Assembly (NCBI RefSeq): GCF_006265225.1
Contig: NZ_VDCS01000004.1
Span: 186,001-250,000 of the forward strand
DNA length: 64,000 bases
Direction: 5' to 3'
Origin: Allotamlana fucoidanivorans
GTDB taxonomy: Bacteria > Bacteroidota > Bacteroidia > Flavobacteriales > Flavobacteriaceae
Part shown: piece by piece, positions 32,390 to 41,131 of the stretch
Numbering within the stretch: position 1 is the stretch's first letter
Layout of the letters: each line of letters begins with the position of its first letter
Translations under genes and position numbers: made by a program
The notes under the pieces: generated by a model
The model's input: the letters and a program-made list of their open reading frames with translations, nothing else
The model's database searches: none
Told to the model about the DNA's origin: nothing

Positions 32390-34870
32390 ATGAAAAACTT
32401 ATTTTTCATGTGCGTTTTACACATTACAACTTTGACTCACGCACTCAACCCTCCAATTATAAATGGCGATAAAAACGGATCGATATCAGGCATTGTTTTA
32501 GACGCAAATTTAAAGGAACCCTTACCCTACGTAAACGTAATAATAAAAAACAACAATGGCGCTACCTTAACGGGTGGCATTACCTCTGACGATGGTTCTT
32601 TCAATATAGATAATATCATTGAAGGCGATGTTTTAGTAAGCATTCAATACATTGGTTACAAAACTTACAGCAAACCAGTAACCATAAAGAAAGGTAATTA
32701 CAAAGTAAATCTGGGCAAAATTTATTTAGAAGAAGAAGCCGAAAACCTTGATGAGGTAACCGTGGTAGCTGAACTATCTACCATACAACAAAAAGTAGAC
32801 AGAAAGGTAATCACTATAGGCAAAGATTTAACAACGGCTGGAGCCAGTGCCAGTGATATTATGAATAATCTACCATCTGTTAATGTTGATCAACAAACCG
32901 GAAACATTAGTCTTAGAGGAAACGAAAATGTAAGAGTTATGGTTGACGGCAAATTAAGCAACGTACCTATTGCCCAGTTATTAAAACAAATTCCTTCTAC
33001 ATCAATTAAACAAATAGAACTCATTACCAATCCTTCAGCAAAATACAATCCTGAAGGTATGAGTGGTATTATTAATATTAAGCTACATAAAAATACGCAA
33101 GTCGGTTTCAACGGCAATCTTAATATAGGCCTGACCAAAGAGATTTTTGCTAAGTTCAATAGTTCTATTGATATGAATTATAGACATGGAAAGTTTAATT
33201 TTTATGGAAACTATGGCAATAATATTGGTAAATATGACAATTTTGGAAATATTAATCGTTTAGACGATCAATCTAATAGACAAGATTTCACATTCGGAAA
33301 TAATAACAAATCCCATCTGTATAAAGTTGGGGTAGATTTTTATATGAATGATAAAAACACCATATCTTTTTTCACCAACCAAAATATATTTTCAGGAAAA
33401 GCGTTTGGTAATACCGTTATCACCTTTCCAGGAGAACCTGTTCAAGAACAAATATTTAACAACATTTCAGAAAACAACTCGGGTCAGTATAATTTGGCAT
33501 ATAAACACAATTTTGATAAAGAGGATGAAACGTTAGACATTGAGATTAACTTCAACGACTACGAGCAAGAAGAAGTGGCAAATTTTGATTTTGTCAACTT
33601 TATTTTTCCTCAAAATTACGTAGACCATGTTAACACTGATAGAAACAGAACCACAATAAATGCAGATTACGTTAACCCAATTAGTGAAAAGGCTAAAATT
33701 GAAGCTGGTTTAGAGGCGAGGTTATTTGAATCAAACGTTGACTATTTTTCAACAGGTAAAACTTTTGATGGCGAAGGTAACATTATAAACACGCCTAGCA
33801 CAGATTTTGATTATAAACGCGATATTTATTCGATCTATTTCACCTATGGAAGAAAAACCGAAAAATGGAGTTATCAAGCAGGCATACGCGCTGAACAAGT
33901 AAATGTTAATGCCAAAGCGTTAAGACTTTTTGATGACAATGCAACTGAACTCATTCCGTTTGAAAACAATTATTTTCAAATTTACCCATCGGTGTTTTTA
34001 ACCTACTCACCTTCAGAAAAAAACGCCTATCAACTAAGTTACAGTCGACGTGTAGATCGCCCTGGATTACAACAAGTTAACCCAATTAGAGAATGGAGCA
34101 CACCACTTATTTCTTCGTTTGGAAACACCAATTTACAACCCCAGTTCACTAATTCCATTGAAACCAATTATACCAGACAATTTGAAAAGGGAAGCATAAC
34201 AGCTGGTGTATTTTATAGAATTATTGAAGACAACATTAGCAGATATGTTTATATTGATCGAACAGACATTAGTTCGGGAAAAGTCATTCTATCTTTTGAT
34301 AATTTCTCAAACACTTCGGCTTACGGTTTTGAACTGTCATCTAATTACAGAGTGGCTAAATGGTGGAGCCTAAATGGTAGTTTTGATCTGTACTCACAAA
34401 CTCAAAAAGGCATCACTGAGTACCTTGATACAGACGATTTACCCAACGCAACCCCAGAGGACATTGTAAGAGAAGAAATTGAAGTGGATAATGTGATTTG
34501 GAACTTAAGATTGTTTAATAATTTTAAAGCTTCAAAAAAATTAAGCTTTTCTTTATTTGGGTTATACAGAGGCCAACAAAAAGGTATTCAATTTACCAGA
34601 AAACCCATGTATTTTGTAAATACAGGACTAAGATATAGTTTCATGGAAGATGACAGAGCTACTTTCAGTTTTAACTATAACGATATTTTTAACACCATGC
34701 AATTTGCCTTTGAAGGCAGAACGCCTTACCCTTCACGAGGTGATTTTAATTGGGAAAGTAACACATGGAATATTGCCCTTTCATACCGATTTGGAGGTAA
34801 CAAATATAAGGCTTTAAGAAGAAAATCTCGTGATAATAATGAAAAGTCAGGTAGCGGTGGCTTTCTATAA
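32390..34870 (+). CDS. TonB-dependent receptor-like outer-membrane protein (OMP_b-brl_3 type)
   Basis: The 826-residue outer-membrane protein has a signal peptide, a carboxypeptidase-regulatory-like domain (about 31-112, GSISGIVLDANLKEPLPYVNV), a plug domain with ISLRGNENVRVMVDGK near 171-186, and a C-terminal 22-strand-type barrel with the NYNDIFN and GG-rich end. Lack of a clear TonB box at the N-terminus and the OMP_b-brl_3 barrel set it apart from SusC. The ligand is unknown; no SusD partner follows. It ends with Lys/Arg/Gly-rich residues rather than a terminal Phe strand, which is usual for this subgroup. A good terminator follows at 34935. Confidence 0.9.
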   Translation: MKNLFFMCVLHITTLTHALNPPIINGDKNGSISGIVLDANLKEPLPYVNVIIKNNNGATLTGGITSDDGSFNIDNIIEGDVLVSIQYIGYKTYSKPVTIKKGNYKVNLGKIYLEEEAENLDEVTVVAELSTIQQKVDRKVITIGKDLTTAGASASDIMNNLPSVNVDQQTGNISLRGNENVRVMVDGKLSNVPIAQLLKQIPSTSIKQIELITNPSAKYNPEGMSGIINIKLHKNTQVGFNGNLNIGLTKEIFAKFNSSIDMNYRHGKFNFYGNYGNNIGKYDNFGNINRLDDQSNRQDFTFGNNNKSHLYKVGVDFYMNDKNTISFFTNQNIFSGKAFGNTVITFPGEPVQEQIFNNISENNSGQYNLAYKHNFDKEDETLDIEINFNDYEQEEVANFDFVNFIFPQNYVDHVNTDRNRTTINADYVNPISEKAKIEAGLEARLFESNVDYFSTGKTFDGEGNIINTPSTDFDYKRDIYSIYFTYGRKTEKWSYQAGIRAEQVNVNAKALRLFDDNATELIPFENNYFQIYPSVFLTYSPSEKNAYQLSYSRRVDRPGLQQVNPIREWSTPLISSFGNTNLQPQFTNSIETNYTRQFEKGSITAGVFYRIIEDNISRYVYIDRTDISSGKVILSFDNFSNTSAYGFELSSNYRVAKWWSLNGSFDLYSQTQKGITEYLDTDDLPNATPEDIVREEIEVDNVIWNLRLFNNFKASKKLSFSLFGLYRGQQKGIQFTRKPMYFVNTGLRYSFMEDDRATFSFNYNDIFNTMQFAFEGRTPYPSRGDFNWESNTWNIALSYRFGGNKYKALRRKSRDNNEKSGSGGFL

Positions 34871-34934
34871 TATAAACGCAATAGCCTGTGCATAATAGTT
34901 GATGGTTAGTGTTATTTAAAAGGCTATTGAAAAA

Positions 34935-34974
34935 GAACTCCCATAGTATTTTACCGTGGGAGTTCGATTTTTTT
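34935..34974 (+). terminator. Terminator after the TonB-type receptor
   Basis: GAACTCCCA and TGGGAGTTC pair as a 9-bp stem around a 13-nt loop, followed by a run of T. Confidence 0.85.
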
Positions 34975-35135
34975 ATCTCACACGTTCATTTATATGTTAA
35001 ATTTTTGATTATCAACAATAAAACGTCACAATTAACGTTAGGAGGTTATATACTATCTAACCAAAGCGGATAAATAATTATTTAGAGTTAGTCGTCTACA
35101 CATTTCAAAAAATTCGTAGTTTATGATTAGTATAT

Positions 35136-35166
35136 AAAAAACTCGAAATTTATTTTCGAGTTTTTC
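35136..35166. terminator. Bidirectional terminator-like hairpin
   Basis: AAAAACTCGAAA and TTTCGAGTTTTT form a 12-bp stem, with T runs on both strands, in the middle of the gene-free stretch. Confidence 0.75.
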
Positions 35167-35282
35167 TTTGTATGTTAAAAAAAGTTAAAACTTTAATAAT
35201 CAATGCAATAAAAAAGACAATATTACGTCTTATATAACAAGATTCTTCACATTAGTGTTAGTTGAAGTTGATTAATAGCTAG

Positions 35283-35316
35283 AAAAGCCCAAAACTAATT
35301 AGTTTTGGGCTTTTTG
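35283..35316. terminator. Terminator-like hairpin near the FabH-like gene 3' end
   Basis: AAAAGCCCAAAACT pairs with AGTTTTGGGCTTTT around AATT. The T run is better on the plus strand, but the hairpin also lies 25 bp after the minus-strand gene's stop and could end that transcript. Confidence 0.8.
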
Positions 35317-35340
35317 TTTTCTCTTGTTTATTTTAAATAT

Positions 35341-36348
35341 TTAAACCCACCTTATAATGGCGCTAGCCCATGTAAAGCCACTGCCAAAAGCTGCCAAAAC
35401 CACATTATCTCCAGCGTTTATTTTACCTTCTTCCCAAGCCTCTGTTAACGCTATAATTACAGATGCCGCCGTAGTATTACCATACTTCATTATATTATTA
35501 AAAACTTGGTTGTCATTTAATCCGAACTTTTTCTGAATGAATTGAGCTATTCTTAAATTGGCTTGATGCGGAATTAACATATCTATGTCTTCTTTTTGCA
35601 TGCCATTTTGCATTAACCCTTCCATAATGACCTCACTAAAACGTACTACAGCATGTTTAAAAACAAATTGGCCATCCATATAAGGAAAATAAGAAATATC
35701 CTCTTCTTTTGATTGTAATATTTCAGGCACCCAATGTGCAATACTAGGTGATTCTACTATCAGTTTATCGGCATACTTCCCCTCACTATGTAAGTGTGTA
35801 GACAAAATACCTTTAGACTGGTCTTCCTCTCTAGATAACACACAAGCCCCTGCACCATCTCCAAAAATAACTGTTACTCCTCTTCCTCGGGTTGTTTTAT
35901 CAAGGCCATTACTATGATATTCAGCACCAATAACCAAAACATTTTTATACATACCTGTTTTGATAAACTGATCGGCCACAGAAATGGCATAAACAAAACC
36001 AGAACATTGATTACGCACATCAAGCGCTCCTACGGTTGGCATATCAAGCATATCTTGAATCTGTACCCCACACCCTGGAAAATAATAATCGGGACTAAGC
36101 GTAGCAAATACAATAAAATCTATATCATCTTTTGTTAATCCAGAGCGCTCAATAGCTATTCTTGCAGCCTTGGCTCCCATCACAGCTGAAGTATCCTCTG
36201 AACCTTCAGGAATCCACCGTCGTTCTTTTATCCCTGTTCGTTCTTGAATCCATTCATCATTGGTATCCATGATTTTAGATAAATCATCATTGGTCACCAC
36301 ATGATCTGGAACATACTTTCCTAAACCTATTATTTTTGAATTATACAT
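35341..36348 (-). CDS. 3-oxoacyl-ACP synthase III family protein (FabH-like)
   Basis: FabH-type thiolases condense acyl-CoA with malonyl-ACP. The 335-residue protein keeps Cys115 (RNQCSGF), His261 (IPHQANLRI) and Asn291 (YGNTTAAS), the Cys-His-Asn triad. It is somewhat longer than FabH (about 317) and has NTDEWIQ-like TNDEWIQERTGIKERR at 29-44. It is not adjacent to plsX or rpmF, as housekeeping fabH usually is in this phylum, so it may be a second copy for special lipids or secondary products. Which of these is open. Confidence 0.88.
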   Translation of the reverse strand: MYNSKIIGLGKYVPDHVVTNDDLSKIMDTNDEWIQERTGIKERRWIPEGSEDTSAVMGAKAARIAIERSGLTKDDIDFIVFATLSPDYYFPGCGVQIQDMLDMPTVGALDVRNQCSGFVYAISVADQFIKTGMYKNVLVIGAEYHSNGLDKTTRGRGVTVIFGDGAGACVLSREEDQSKGILSTHLHSEGKYADKLIVESPSIAHWVPEILQSKEEDISYFPYMDGQFVFKHAVVRFSEVIMEGLMQNGMQKEDIDMLIPHQANLRIAQFIQKKFGLNDNQVFNNIMKYGNTTAASVIIALTEAWEEGKINAGDNVVLAAFGSGFTWASAIIRWV

Positions 36349-36420
36349 GGCTATTATCTTTTTAAGATAACCAATTTACAAAATAATCTATTCAGTTTCA
36401 TAGATGTAAATTCTAAAACA

Positions 36421-36462
36421 GGTGTCAGTTTGTCATATTTCTTTAAATGGCATTTTTGTTGA
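36421..36462 (+). promoter_or_regulatory. htpG control region: TGTCA direct repeats and sigma-54-like -24/-12 site
   Basis: TGTCA occurs at 36423-36427 and 36431-36435, an 8-bp spacing. Downstream, TGGCAT (36448-36453), five bases and TTGA (36459-36462) fit the sigma-54 form TGGCAY-N5-TTGC at correct spacing except for the last C. No TAnnTTTG element is present in the 150 bp before htpG. Start would be near 36474, 34 nt before the ATG. Assignment to sigma-54 is inference. Confidence 0.45.
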
Positions 36463-36507
36463 CTGGTTAAACAAGTAATTAAAACAATAAATAAATCATT
36501 ATAAATC

Positions 36508-38418
36508 ATGACAAAAGGAAATATTAATGTATCGGTTGAAAACATCTTCCCACTCATTAAAAAATTCTTGTATAGCGATCACGAAATATTTTTACGTGAG
36601 CTTATTAGTAACGCCACAGATGCTACTTTAAAACTAAAGCACCTTACTAATATTGGTGATGCAAAGGTTGAATACGGAACCCCTCAAATTGAAGTTAAAA
36701 TTGATAAAGAAGGAAAAAAGCTTCATATTATTGACCAAGGCTTAGGTATGACCGCTGATGAAGTTGAAAAATACATTAATCAGGTTGCTTTTTCTGGAGC
36801 TGAAGAATTTTTAGATAAGTATAAAGATTCTGCAAAAGATTCAGGAATTATTGGTCATTTTGGTCTTGGTTTTTATTCAGCATTTATGGTTGCTGAAAAA
36901 GTAGAAATCATTTCTAAATCATACAAAGATGAACCCGCCGCGCATTGGACTTGTGATGGTTCTCCTGAATTCACACTAGAAACTGCCGACAAAACAGAAC
37001 GAGGTACTGAAATCATTCTTCATATTGCAGAAGACTCTACTGAGTTCTTAGAAGATGGCAGAATTCGTGAACTGCTATTAAAATACAATAAATTCATGCC
37101 AATTCCAATCAAATTTGGAACTAAGGAAATCAATGACCCTGAGCATGAGCCTGCTACTGTAACAGATAAAGACGGTAAAGAAACCAAAGAACCTCATAGA
37201 AAAATTACGGTTGACGATATTATTAACAACCCTAATCCGGCTTGGACAAAACAACCTACCGATTTAAAAGATGAGGATTACAGCAACTTTTACCGTGAGT
37301 TGTACCCCATGCAGTTTGAAGAGCCTTTATTCCACATTCACTTAAATGTTGATTATCCGTTCAACTTGACAGGAATTTTATATTTCCCTAAGTTGAGTAA
37401 TGATATGCAAATACAAAAGGACAAAATTCAACTGTACCAAAACCAAGTTTTTGTAACCGATAATGTTGAAGGTATTGTTCCTGAGTTTTTAACCATGTTG
37501 CGTGGTGTGATTGACTCACCAGACATTCCGTTAAATGTATCACGTTCATACTTGCAAGCTGATGGCGCTGTAAAAAAGATTTCATCATACATAACCAGAA
37601 AAGTTGCTGATAAATTAAAATCGTTGTTCAACAACAATCGTGAAGATTTTGAAGCTAAATGGAACGATATCAAAATCGTTATTGAGTATGGTATGCTTTC
37701 TGAAGAAAAATTCTTTGAAAAAGCAGAAGCTTTTGCACTTTACCCAACGGTTGATGGTAAGTATTATACCTATGACGAGTTATATAACAAAATCAAGGCA
37801 AAACAAACCGATAAAGATGATAAATTAGTGATTCTTTATGCGTCTGATAAAGATGCACAACATAGTTATATTGAAGCTGCTAAAGCCAAAGATTATGAAG
37901 TGTTACTATTAGATTCTCCTATTGTATCACATTTAATTCAAAAGCTTGAAACTACCAAAGAGAAGATTTCATTTGCTCGTGTTGATGGTGATCATATTGA
38001 CAACCTTATCAAGAAAGACGAAAACACAATTTCTAAATTAGATGAAGATCAAAAGAAAGCGCTTGATGAGTTGTTAAAAGAAGTGATTCCTTCTGATAAA
38101 TTTATGGTACAACTTGAAGCTATGGATAGCAACGCAAGTCCGTTCATCATTACACAACCTGAATTTATGCGCAGAATGAAAGAAATGCAACAAACTGGCG
38201 GTGGCGGCATGTTTGGTATGGGTAATATGCCAGAAATGTACAACCTTGTTGTAAATACAAACTCTGAATTAGTTGGTGAAATTATTAACACAAAAACCAA
38301 AAAGAAACAAGAGCGTTTAATTAATCAAAGTTTAGATTTAGCTAAACTGTCTCAAGGTTTATTAAAGGGTGAAGAATTAACCAACTTTATTAAGCGCAGT
38401 TATGACATGATTAAATAG
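36508..38418 (+). CDS. htpG: Chaperone HtpG (Hsp90)
   Basis: HtpG is the bacterial Hsp90, an ATP-driven dimeric chaperone in the cytosol. The 636-residue protein has the GHKL ATPase motifs: LRELISNATDA near 26-36, GLGMTADE near 84-91, and GHFGLGFYSAF near 117-127. The middle and C-terminal dimerisation domains follow, with ISRSYLQ-like LNVSRSYLQ near 337. No MEEVD tail, as expected in bacteria. It stands alone with a terminator at 38459-38487. The control region lacks the house-keeping promoter and has a sigma-54-like site. Confidence 0.97.
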   Translation: MTKGNINVSVENIFPLIKKFLYSDHEIFLRELISNATDATLKLKHLTNIGDAKVEYGTPQIEVKIDKEGKKLHIIDQGLGMTADEVEKYINQVAFSGAEEFLDKYKDSAKDSGIIGHFGLGFYSAFMVAEKVEIISKSYKDEPAAHWTCDGSPEFTLETADKTERGTEIILHIAEDSTEFLEDGRIRELLLKYNKFMPIPIKFGTKEINDPEHEPATVTDKDGKETKEPHRKITVDDIINNPNPAWTKQPTDLKDEDYSNFYRELYPMQFEEPLFHIHLNVDYPFNLTGILYFPKLSNDMQIQKDKIQLYQNQVFVTDNVEGIVPEFLTMLRGVIDSPDIPLNVSRSYLQADGAVKKISSYITRKVADKLKSLFNNNREDFEAKWNDIKIVIEYGMLSEEKFFEKAEAFALYPTVDGKYYTYDELYNKIKAKQTDKDDKLVILYASDKDAQHSYIEAAKAKDYEVLLLDSPIVSHLIQKLETTKEKISFARVDGDHIDNLIKKDENTISKLDEDQKKALDELLKEVIPSDKFMVQLEAMDSNASPFIITQPEFMRRMKEMQQTGGGGMFGMGNMPEMYNLVVNTNSELVGEIINTKTKKKQERLINQSLDLAKLSQGLLKGEELTNFIKRSYDMIK

Positions 38419-38458
38419 TTGACGCCCTAATGTGTTCAGCATTCTATATAAATAAAGG

Positions 38459-38487
38459 CCACTTCTTAACAGAAGTGGTTTTTTTTT
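38459..38487 (+). terminator. Terminator after htpG
   Basis: CCACTTC and GAAGTGG pair around TTAACA, followed by nine T. Confidence 0.9.
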
Positions 38488-38556
38488 GAACATCATTTAA
38501 CATATTTATAGGAAATAATACTTAACATCTGTGCTATATTAGCGCCTAAATTTTAA

Positions 38557-39024
38557 ATGATGAAACAATTTTTATTCCTATTTACCTGCGCTATTTTAGC
38601 ATCGTGCTCAAAAGATAAAAATGACAATGAGTATATAGACTACAGAGTAAAAAACGACGAAGAAATTCAGGCCTATATTGAAGCTAATAATTTAGAGGCC
38701 ACAAAAAGTGACACGGGTTTATACTATATCATAGAAGAACAAGGAACCGGTGACACGCCTTCATACAGTAGTAATGTTACTGTAGCTTATAAAGGTTATT
38801 TTACTAGTGGAAAAGTGTTTGATGAAAGTGATGAAGCTGGCATTTCTTTTAATTTGAATCAAGTGATTCCTGGCTGGACCGAAGGCATCACATATTTTAG
38901 TGAAGGCGGAAGTGGAAAATTATTAATTCCATCACACCTCGCTTACGGAAGTTATGATTATTCAGGAATACCTGGAGGTTCTGTTTTAATTTTTGATATT
39001 AATCTCATTTCAGTAAACAATTAA
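38557..39024 (+). CDS. FKBP-type peptidyl-prolyl isomerase, lipoprotein
   Basis: The 155-residue protein has a lipoprotein signal with Cys17 (AILASC) and an FKBP domain after about residue 45 (GLYYIIEEQGTGDTP, VTVAYKGYF, GKVFDES, VIPGWTEGI, LIPSHLAYG and VLIFDINLI). These contain the active-site aromatic residues. It would act at the inner face of the outer membrane, folding envelope proteins. Two adjacent ATG codons begin the gene; the second (38560) could be used with no change to the signal. Confidence 0.93.
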   Translation: MMKQFLFLFTCAILASCSKDKNDNEYIDYRVKNDEEIQAYIEANNLEATKSDTGLYYIIEEQGTGDTPSYSSNVTVAYKGYFTSGKVFDESDEAGISFNLNQVIPGWTEGITYFSEGGSGKLLIPSHLAYGSYDYSGIPGGSVLIFDINLISVNN

Positions 39025-39046
39025 AATGAGTATCCCCTTTTAATAG

Positions 39047-39076
39047 AAGCCACTTTTGTATGAAGTGGCTTTTTGT
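39047..39076 (+). terminator. Terminator after the FKBP gene
   Basis: AAGCCACTT and AAGTGGCTT form a perfect 9-bp stem around TTGTATG, then T-rich sequence. The 39077-39309 stretch that follows holds no convincing gene. Confidence 0.85.
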
Positions 39077-39309
39077 TTTTTCTAGATTATGACCAACATA
39101 TCCAATAACAAGGTTAAAGTTTATCTTCAACACGAAAGCATAAGTGTTTCAACAAATATTTGTTACTTTTACCATGATAACACCACCAAAAACAACTTCA
39201 TTAAAAATATAATTTACAACCACTTACATAGTTTTATCACATATAATATCAAAATAGCTGTAACATTCTAAACATTTAAACTACTTACAGAGTAACTAAA
39301 CCATCACAT

Positions 39310-39804
39310 TTGAATAAAGAACTAGAACATAGTTTTGTTGAATTACTTGAAAAGCATCAAAATATAGCGCATAAGGTATGTCGTCTGTACACAAACAATT
39401 ATGATGCACACAATGATTTATTTCAAGAAATCACCATTCAACTATGGCGGGCATATCCAAAATTTAGAGGAGATGCCAAGTTTAGCACTTGGATGTATCG
39501 AGTGGCATTAAACACCGCTATTACTCTATACAGAAAATCAAAGCGTACCATAAACACGCAAGATTTTAGCGGTGTAGAGTTTAAAATAAAATCAGAAGAT
39601 TATGATAATACTGAAGAAGAACAACTTAAAGTATTATACAAAGCCATACGCCAATTAAATGATATTGATAAGGCACTGATATTTTTATATTTAGAAGACA
39701 AAGACTATAGAGAGATAAGTGAAACGTTGGGAATTAGTGAGGTGAACGCACGCGTGAAAATGAATCGGATTAAAACCAAGCTAAAAACCATTTTAAATCC
39801 GTAA
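39310..39804 (+). CDS. ECF-type RNA polymerase sigma-70 factor
   Basis: The 164-residue protein has sigma region 2 (VCRLYTNNYDAHNDLFQEITIQLWRAYPKF near 22-51, then FSTWMYRVALNTAI) and region 4 (YREISETLGISEVNARVKMNRIKTKL near 134-159). It lacks regions 1.1 and 3, so it is the extracytoplasmic-function class. The start is TTG 39310. The next gene, 4 bp after the stop, encodes a four-helix membrane protein that could be its regulator. The signal is unknown. Autoregulation is common in this class but no operator is evident. Confidence 0.92.
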   Translation: MNKELEHSFVELLEKHQNIAHKVCRLYTNNYDAHNDLFQEITIQLWRAYPKFRGDAKFSTWMYRVALNTAITLYRKSKRTINTQDFSGVEFKIKSEDYDNTEEEQLKVLYKAIRQLNDIDKALIFLYLEDKDYREISETLGISEVNARVKMNRIKTKLKTILNP

Positions 39805-39808
39805 GATT

Positions 39809-40441
39809 ATGGATGAATTAGATTTATTAAAAAAAGACTGGAATAAGCCGTCTCAGGATAAAAACCTATCTGCAAAAGATATTTATCCAATGCTACATAA
39901 AAAATCATCCAGTATTGTAAAAACACTGTTCTACATTAGTATTGCAGAACTTGTTTTTTGGACACTAATTAATGTTTCACCCTATTTTATGTCGGCTAGC
40001 TACCGTGCCAAGTTAGATATGGTTTACACCAATCAAACTGTTTTTACCCTAGTAAACATGATAAGCTATGGTATTATATTTCTATTTGTTTATTTACTCT
40101 TTAAAGCGCATAAAGCCATTTCTGTGACCGATAGTGCTAAAAAACTTATGGAAAGTATTTTAAAAACCAGAAAAATCATAAAATACTATGTTATTTACAA
40201 CCTTGTTGTTAGCTTTTTTGCTATGGTTATTGGTATTTATTTTGGCTTAAAAAACAACCCAGAGGCCTCTCGTAAATTTGCCAACGCCACAGATGAGCAA
40301 CTCTTACTCATGTATGCTGTAATGATTGGTTTTACGGCTGTTTTTGTGGTTATTATCTGGTTGTTTTACAAACTCATTTACGGTTTGTTATTAAAGCGCC
40401 TTAACCGAAATTATAATGAATTACAAAAACTAGAATTATAA
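39809..40441 (+). CDS. Four-helix membrane protein coupled to the ECF sigma gene
   Basis: I do not recognise a named family. The 210-residue protein has a cytoplasmic N-terminus (MDELDLLKKDWNKPSQDKN) and four hydrophobic helices at about 33-56, 74-97, 125-149 and 167-196. It starts 4 bp after the sigma gene. Position suggests an anti-sigma factor or membrane sensor, though the N-terminus has no zinc-binding HxxxCxxC motif of the classic anti-sigma domain. The N-terminal acidic-amphipathic DLLKKDW motif is common to Bacteroidota proteins next to ECF sigma genes, in my recollection. Confidence 0.65.
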   Translation: MDELDLLKKDWNKPSQDKNLSAKDIYPMLHKKSSSIVKTLFYISIAELVFWTLINVSPYFMSASYRAKLDMVYTNQTVFTLVNMISYGIIFLFVYLLFKAHKAISVTDSAKKLMESILKTRKIIKYYVIYNLVVSFFAMVIGIYFGLKNNPEASRKFANATDEQLLLMYAVMIGFTAVFVVIIWLFYKLIYGLLLKRLNRNYNELQKLEL

Positions 40442-40464
40442 TGTTTATAGCGTTCCTTTTTCCT

Positions 40465-40555
40465 GAGTTGTGCTCATGATAAAGGTCGGGCTTTACGCTA
40501 AAGTTTTGACTCAAAGCACAGCTCGCCAAAAGCTACCGCTTCAATCCCTAACGCG
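40465..40555. repeat. Structured intergenic repeat-like element overlapping a gene end
   Basis: GAGTTGTGCT (40465-40474) pairs with AGCACAGCTC (40515-40524) as a 10-bp stem with one G-T. Inside are TAAAG, CTTTA and TAAAG copies that form alternative small hairpins. CCGCTTCAATCCCTAACGCG at 40536-40555 then supplies the stop codon and last residues of the minus-strand pseudouridine synthase. The composition is richer in G and C than its surroundings, and similar sequence is familiar to me as a dispersed element in this family. Confidence 0.6.
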
Positions 40556-41131
40556 CCAATCTGGCAATTCAATAACGTCACCTGGCAACATGTTATTTAT
40601 ATAAAAATCACCTATCCGTACCCGAACCAATCTCAAGGTAGGAAAACCAACAGCCGATGTCATTTTTCTAACTTGTCTAAACTTGCCTTCTTTTAAAGTA
40701 ACAGACACCCATGATGTTGGTCCGTGTCTGTCATCTCGTATTTTTTTTTGGCGACTAGGCAATTGAGGTGCTTGATCTAGCTTATAAACCTGGCAAGGTT
40801 TAGTTTGGTACTTTTTTCCATGTAGGCCTATAGCAACACCTGTTTGTAGCAACGCAATAGCTTCATCAGTTATGTCACCATCCAACTGAGCAAAATATTC
40901 CTTTTCTACATAACTACTATTTACATAATCACTCATTTTTCCGTCGGTTGTGAGTAACAATAAGCCTTCCGACTTTTCATCTAAACGCCCAATAGCCATT
41001 ATCTCTTCAGGAAAATCATATAATCGACCTAAGAATCGTTTAGATTGCTGTTTAGAATCATTACTCTTAAACTGACTCAAAAAACCATACGGTTTAAAAA
41101 TTAAAAAATGCCTATGAATGCTTTCAGACAT
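40541..41131 (-). CDS. Pseudouridine synthase (RsuA/RluE-like)
   Basis: The enzyme isomerises uridine to pseudouridine in rRNA. The 196-residue protein has catalytic Asp51 in GRLDEKSEGLLLL, and KPYGFLSQF near 12-20, plus the KEGKFRQVRKM motif near 155-165. No S4 RNA-binding domain is present, as in RluE. The last residues (VRD) and stop lie in a repeat-like element, so the tail is not ancestral for certain. It overlaps the topoisomerase gene by 8 bp at its start. Confidence 0.92.
   Translation of the reverse strand: MSESIHRHFLIFKPYGFLSQFKSNDSKQQSKRFLGRLYDFPEEIMAIGRLDEKSEGLLLLTTDGKMSDYVNSSYVEKEYFAQLDGDITDEAIALLQTGVAIGLHGKKYQTKPCQVYKLDQAPQLPSRQKKIRDDRHGPTSWVSVTLKEGKFRQVRKMTSAVGFPTLRLVRVRIGDFYINNMLPGDVIELPDWRVRD

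Larger units (their letters stand above)
34871..35340. other. Gene-free stretch of 470 bp with three terminator-like hairpins
   Basis: No open reading frame with coding character or consensus promoter is seen here. Three hairpins divide the stretch: 34935-34974, 35136-35166 and 35283-35316. An additional pair, AATAGCCT (near 34880) and AAGGCTATT (near 34919), is complementary. Small RNAs in the two intervals between hairpins are possible but I have no direct support. Confidence 0.6.

Noticed and set aside
39089-39271. A 60-codon open frame after the FKBP gene
   Set aside because: Asn/Ile/Tyr-rich composition like random AT-rich DNA, no family match, no promoter element, and it follows a terminator.
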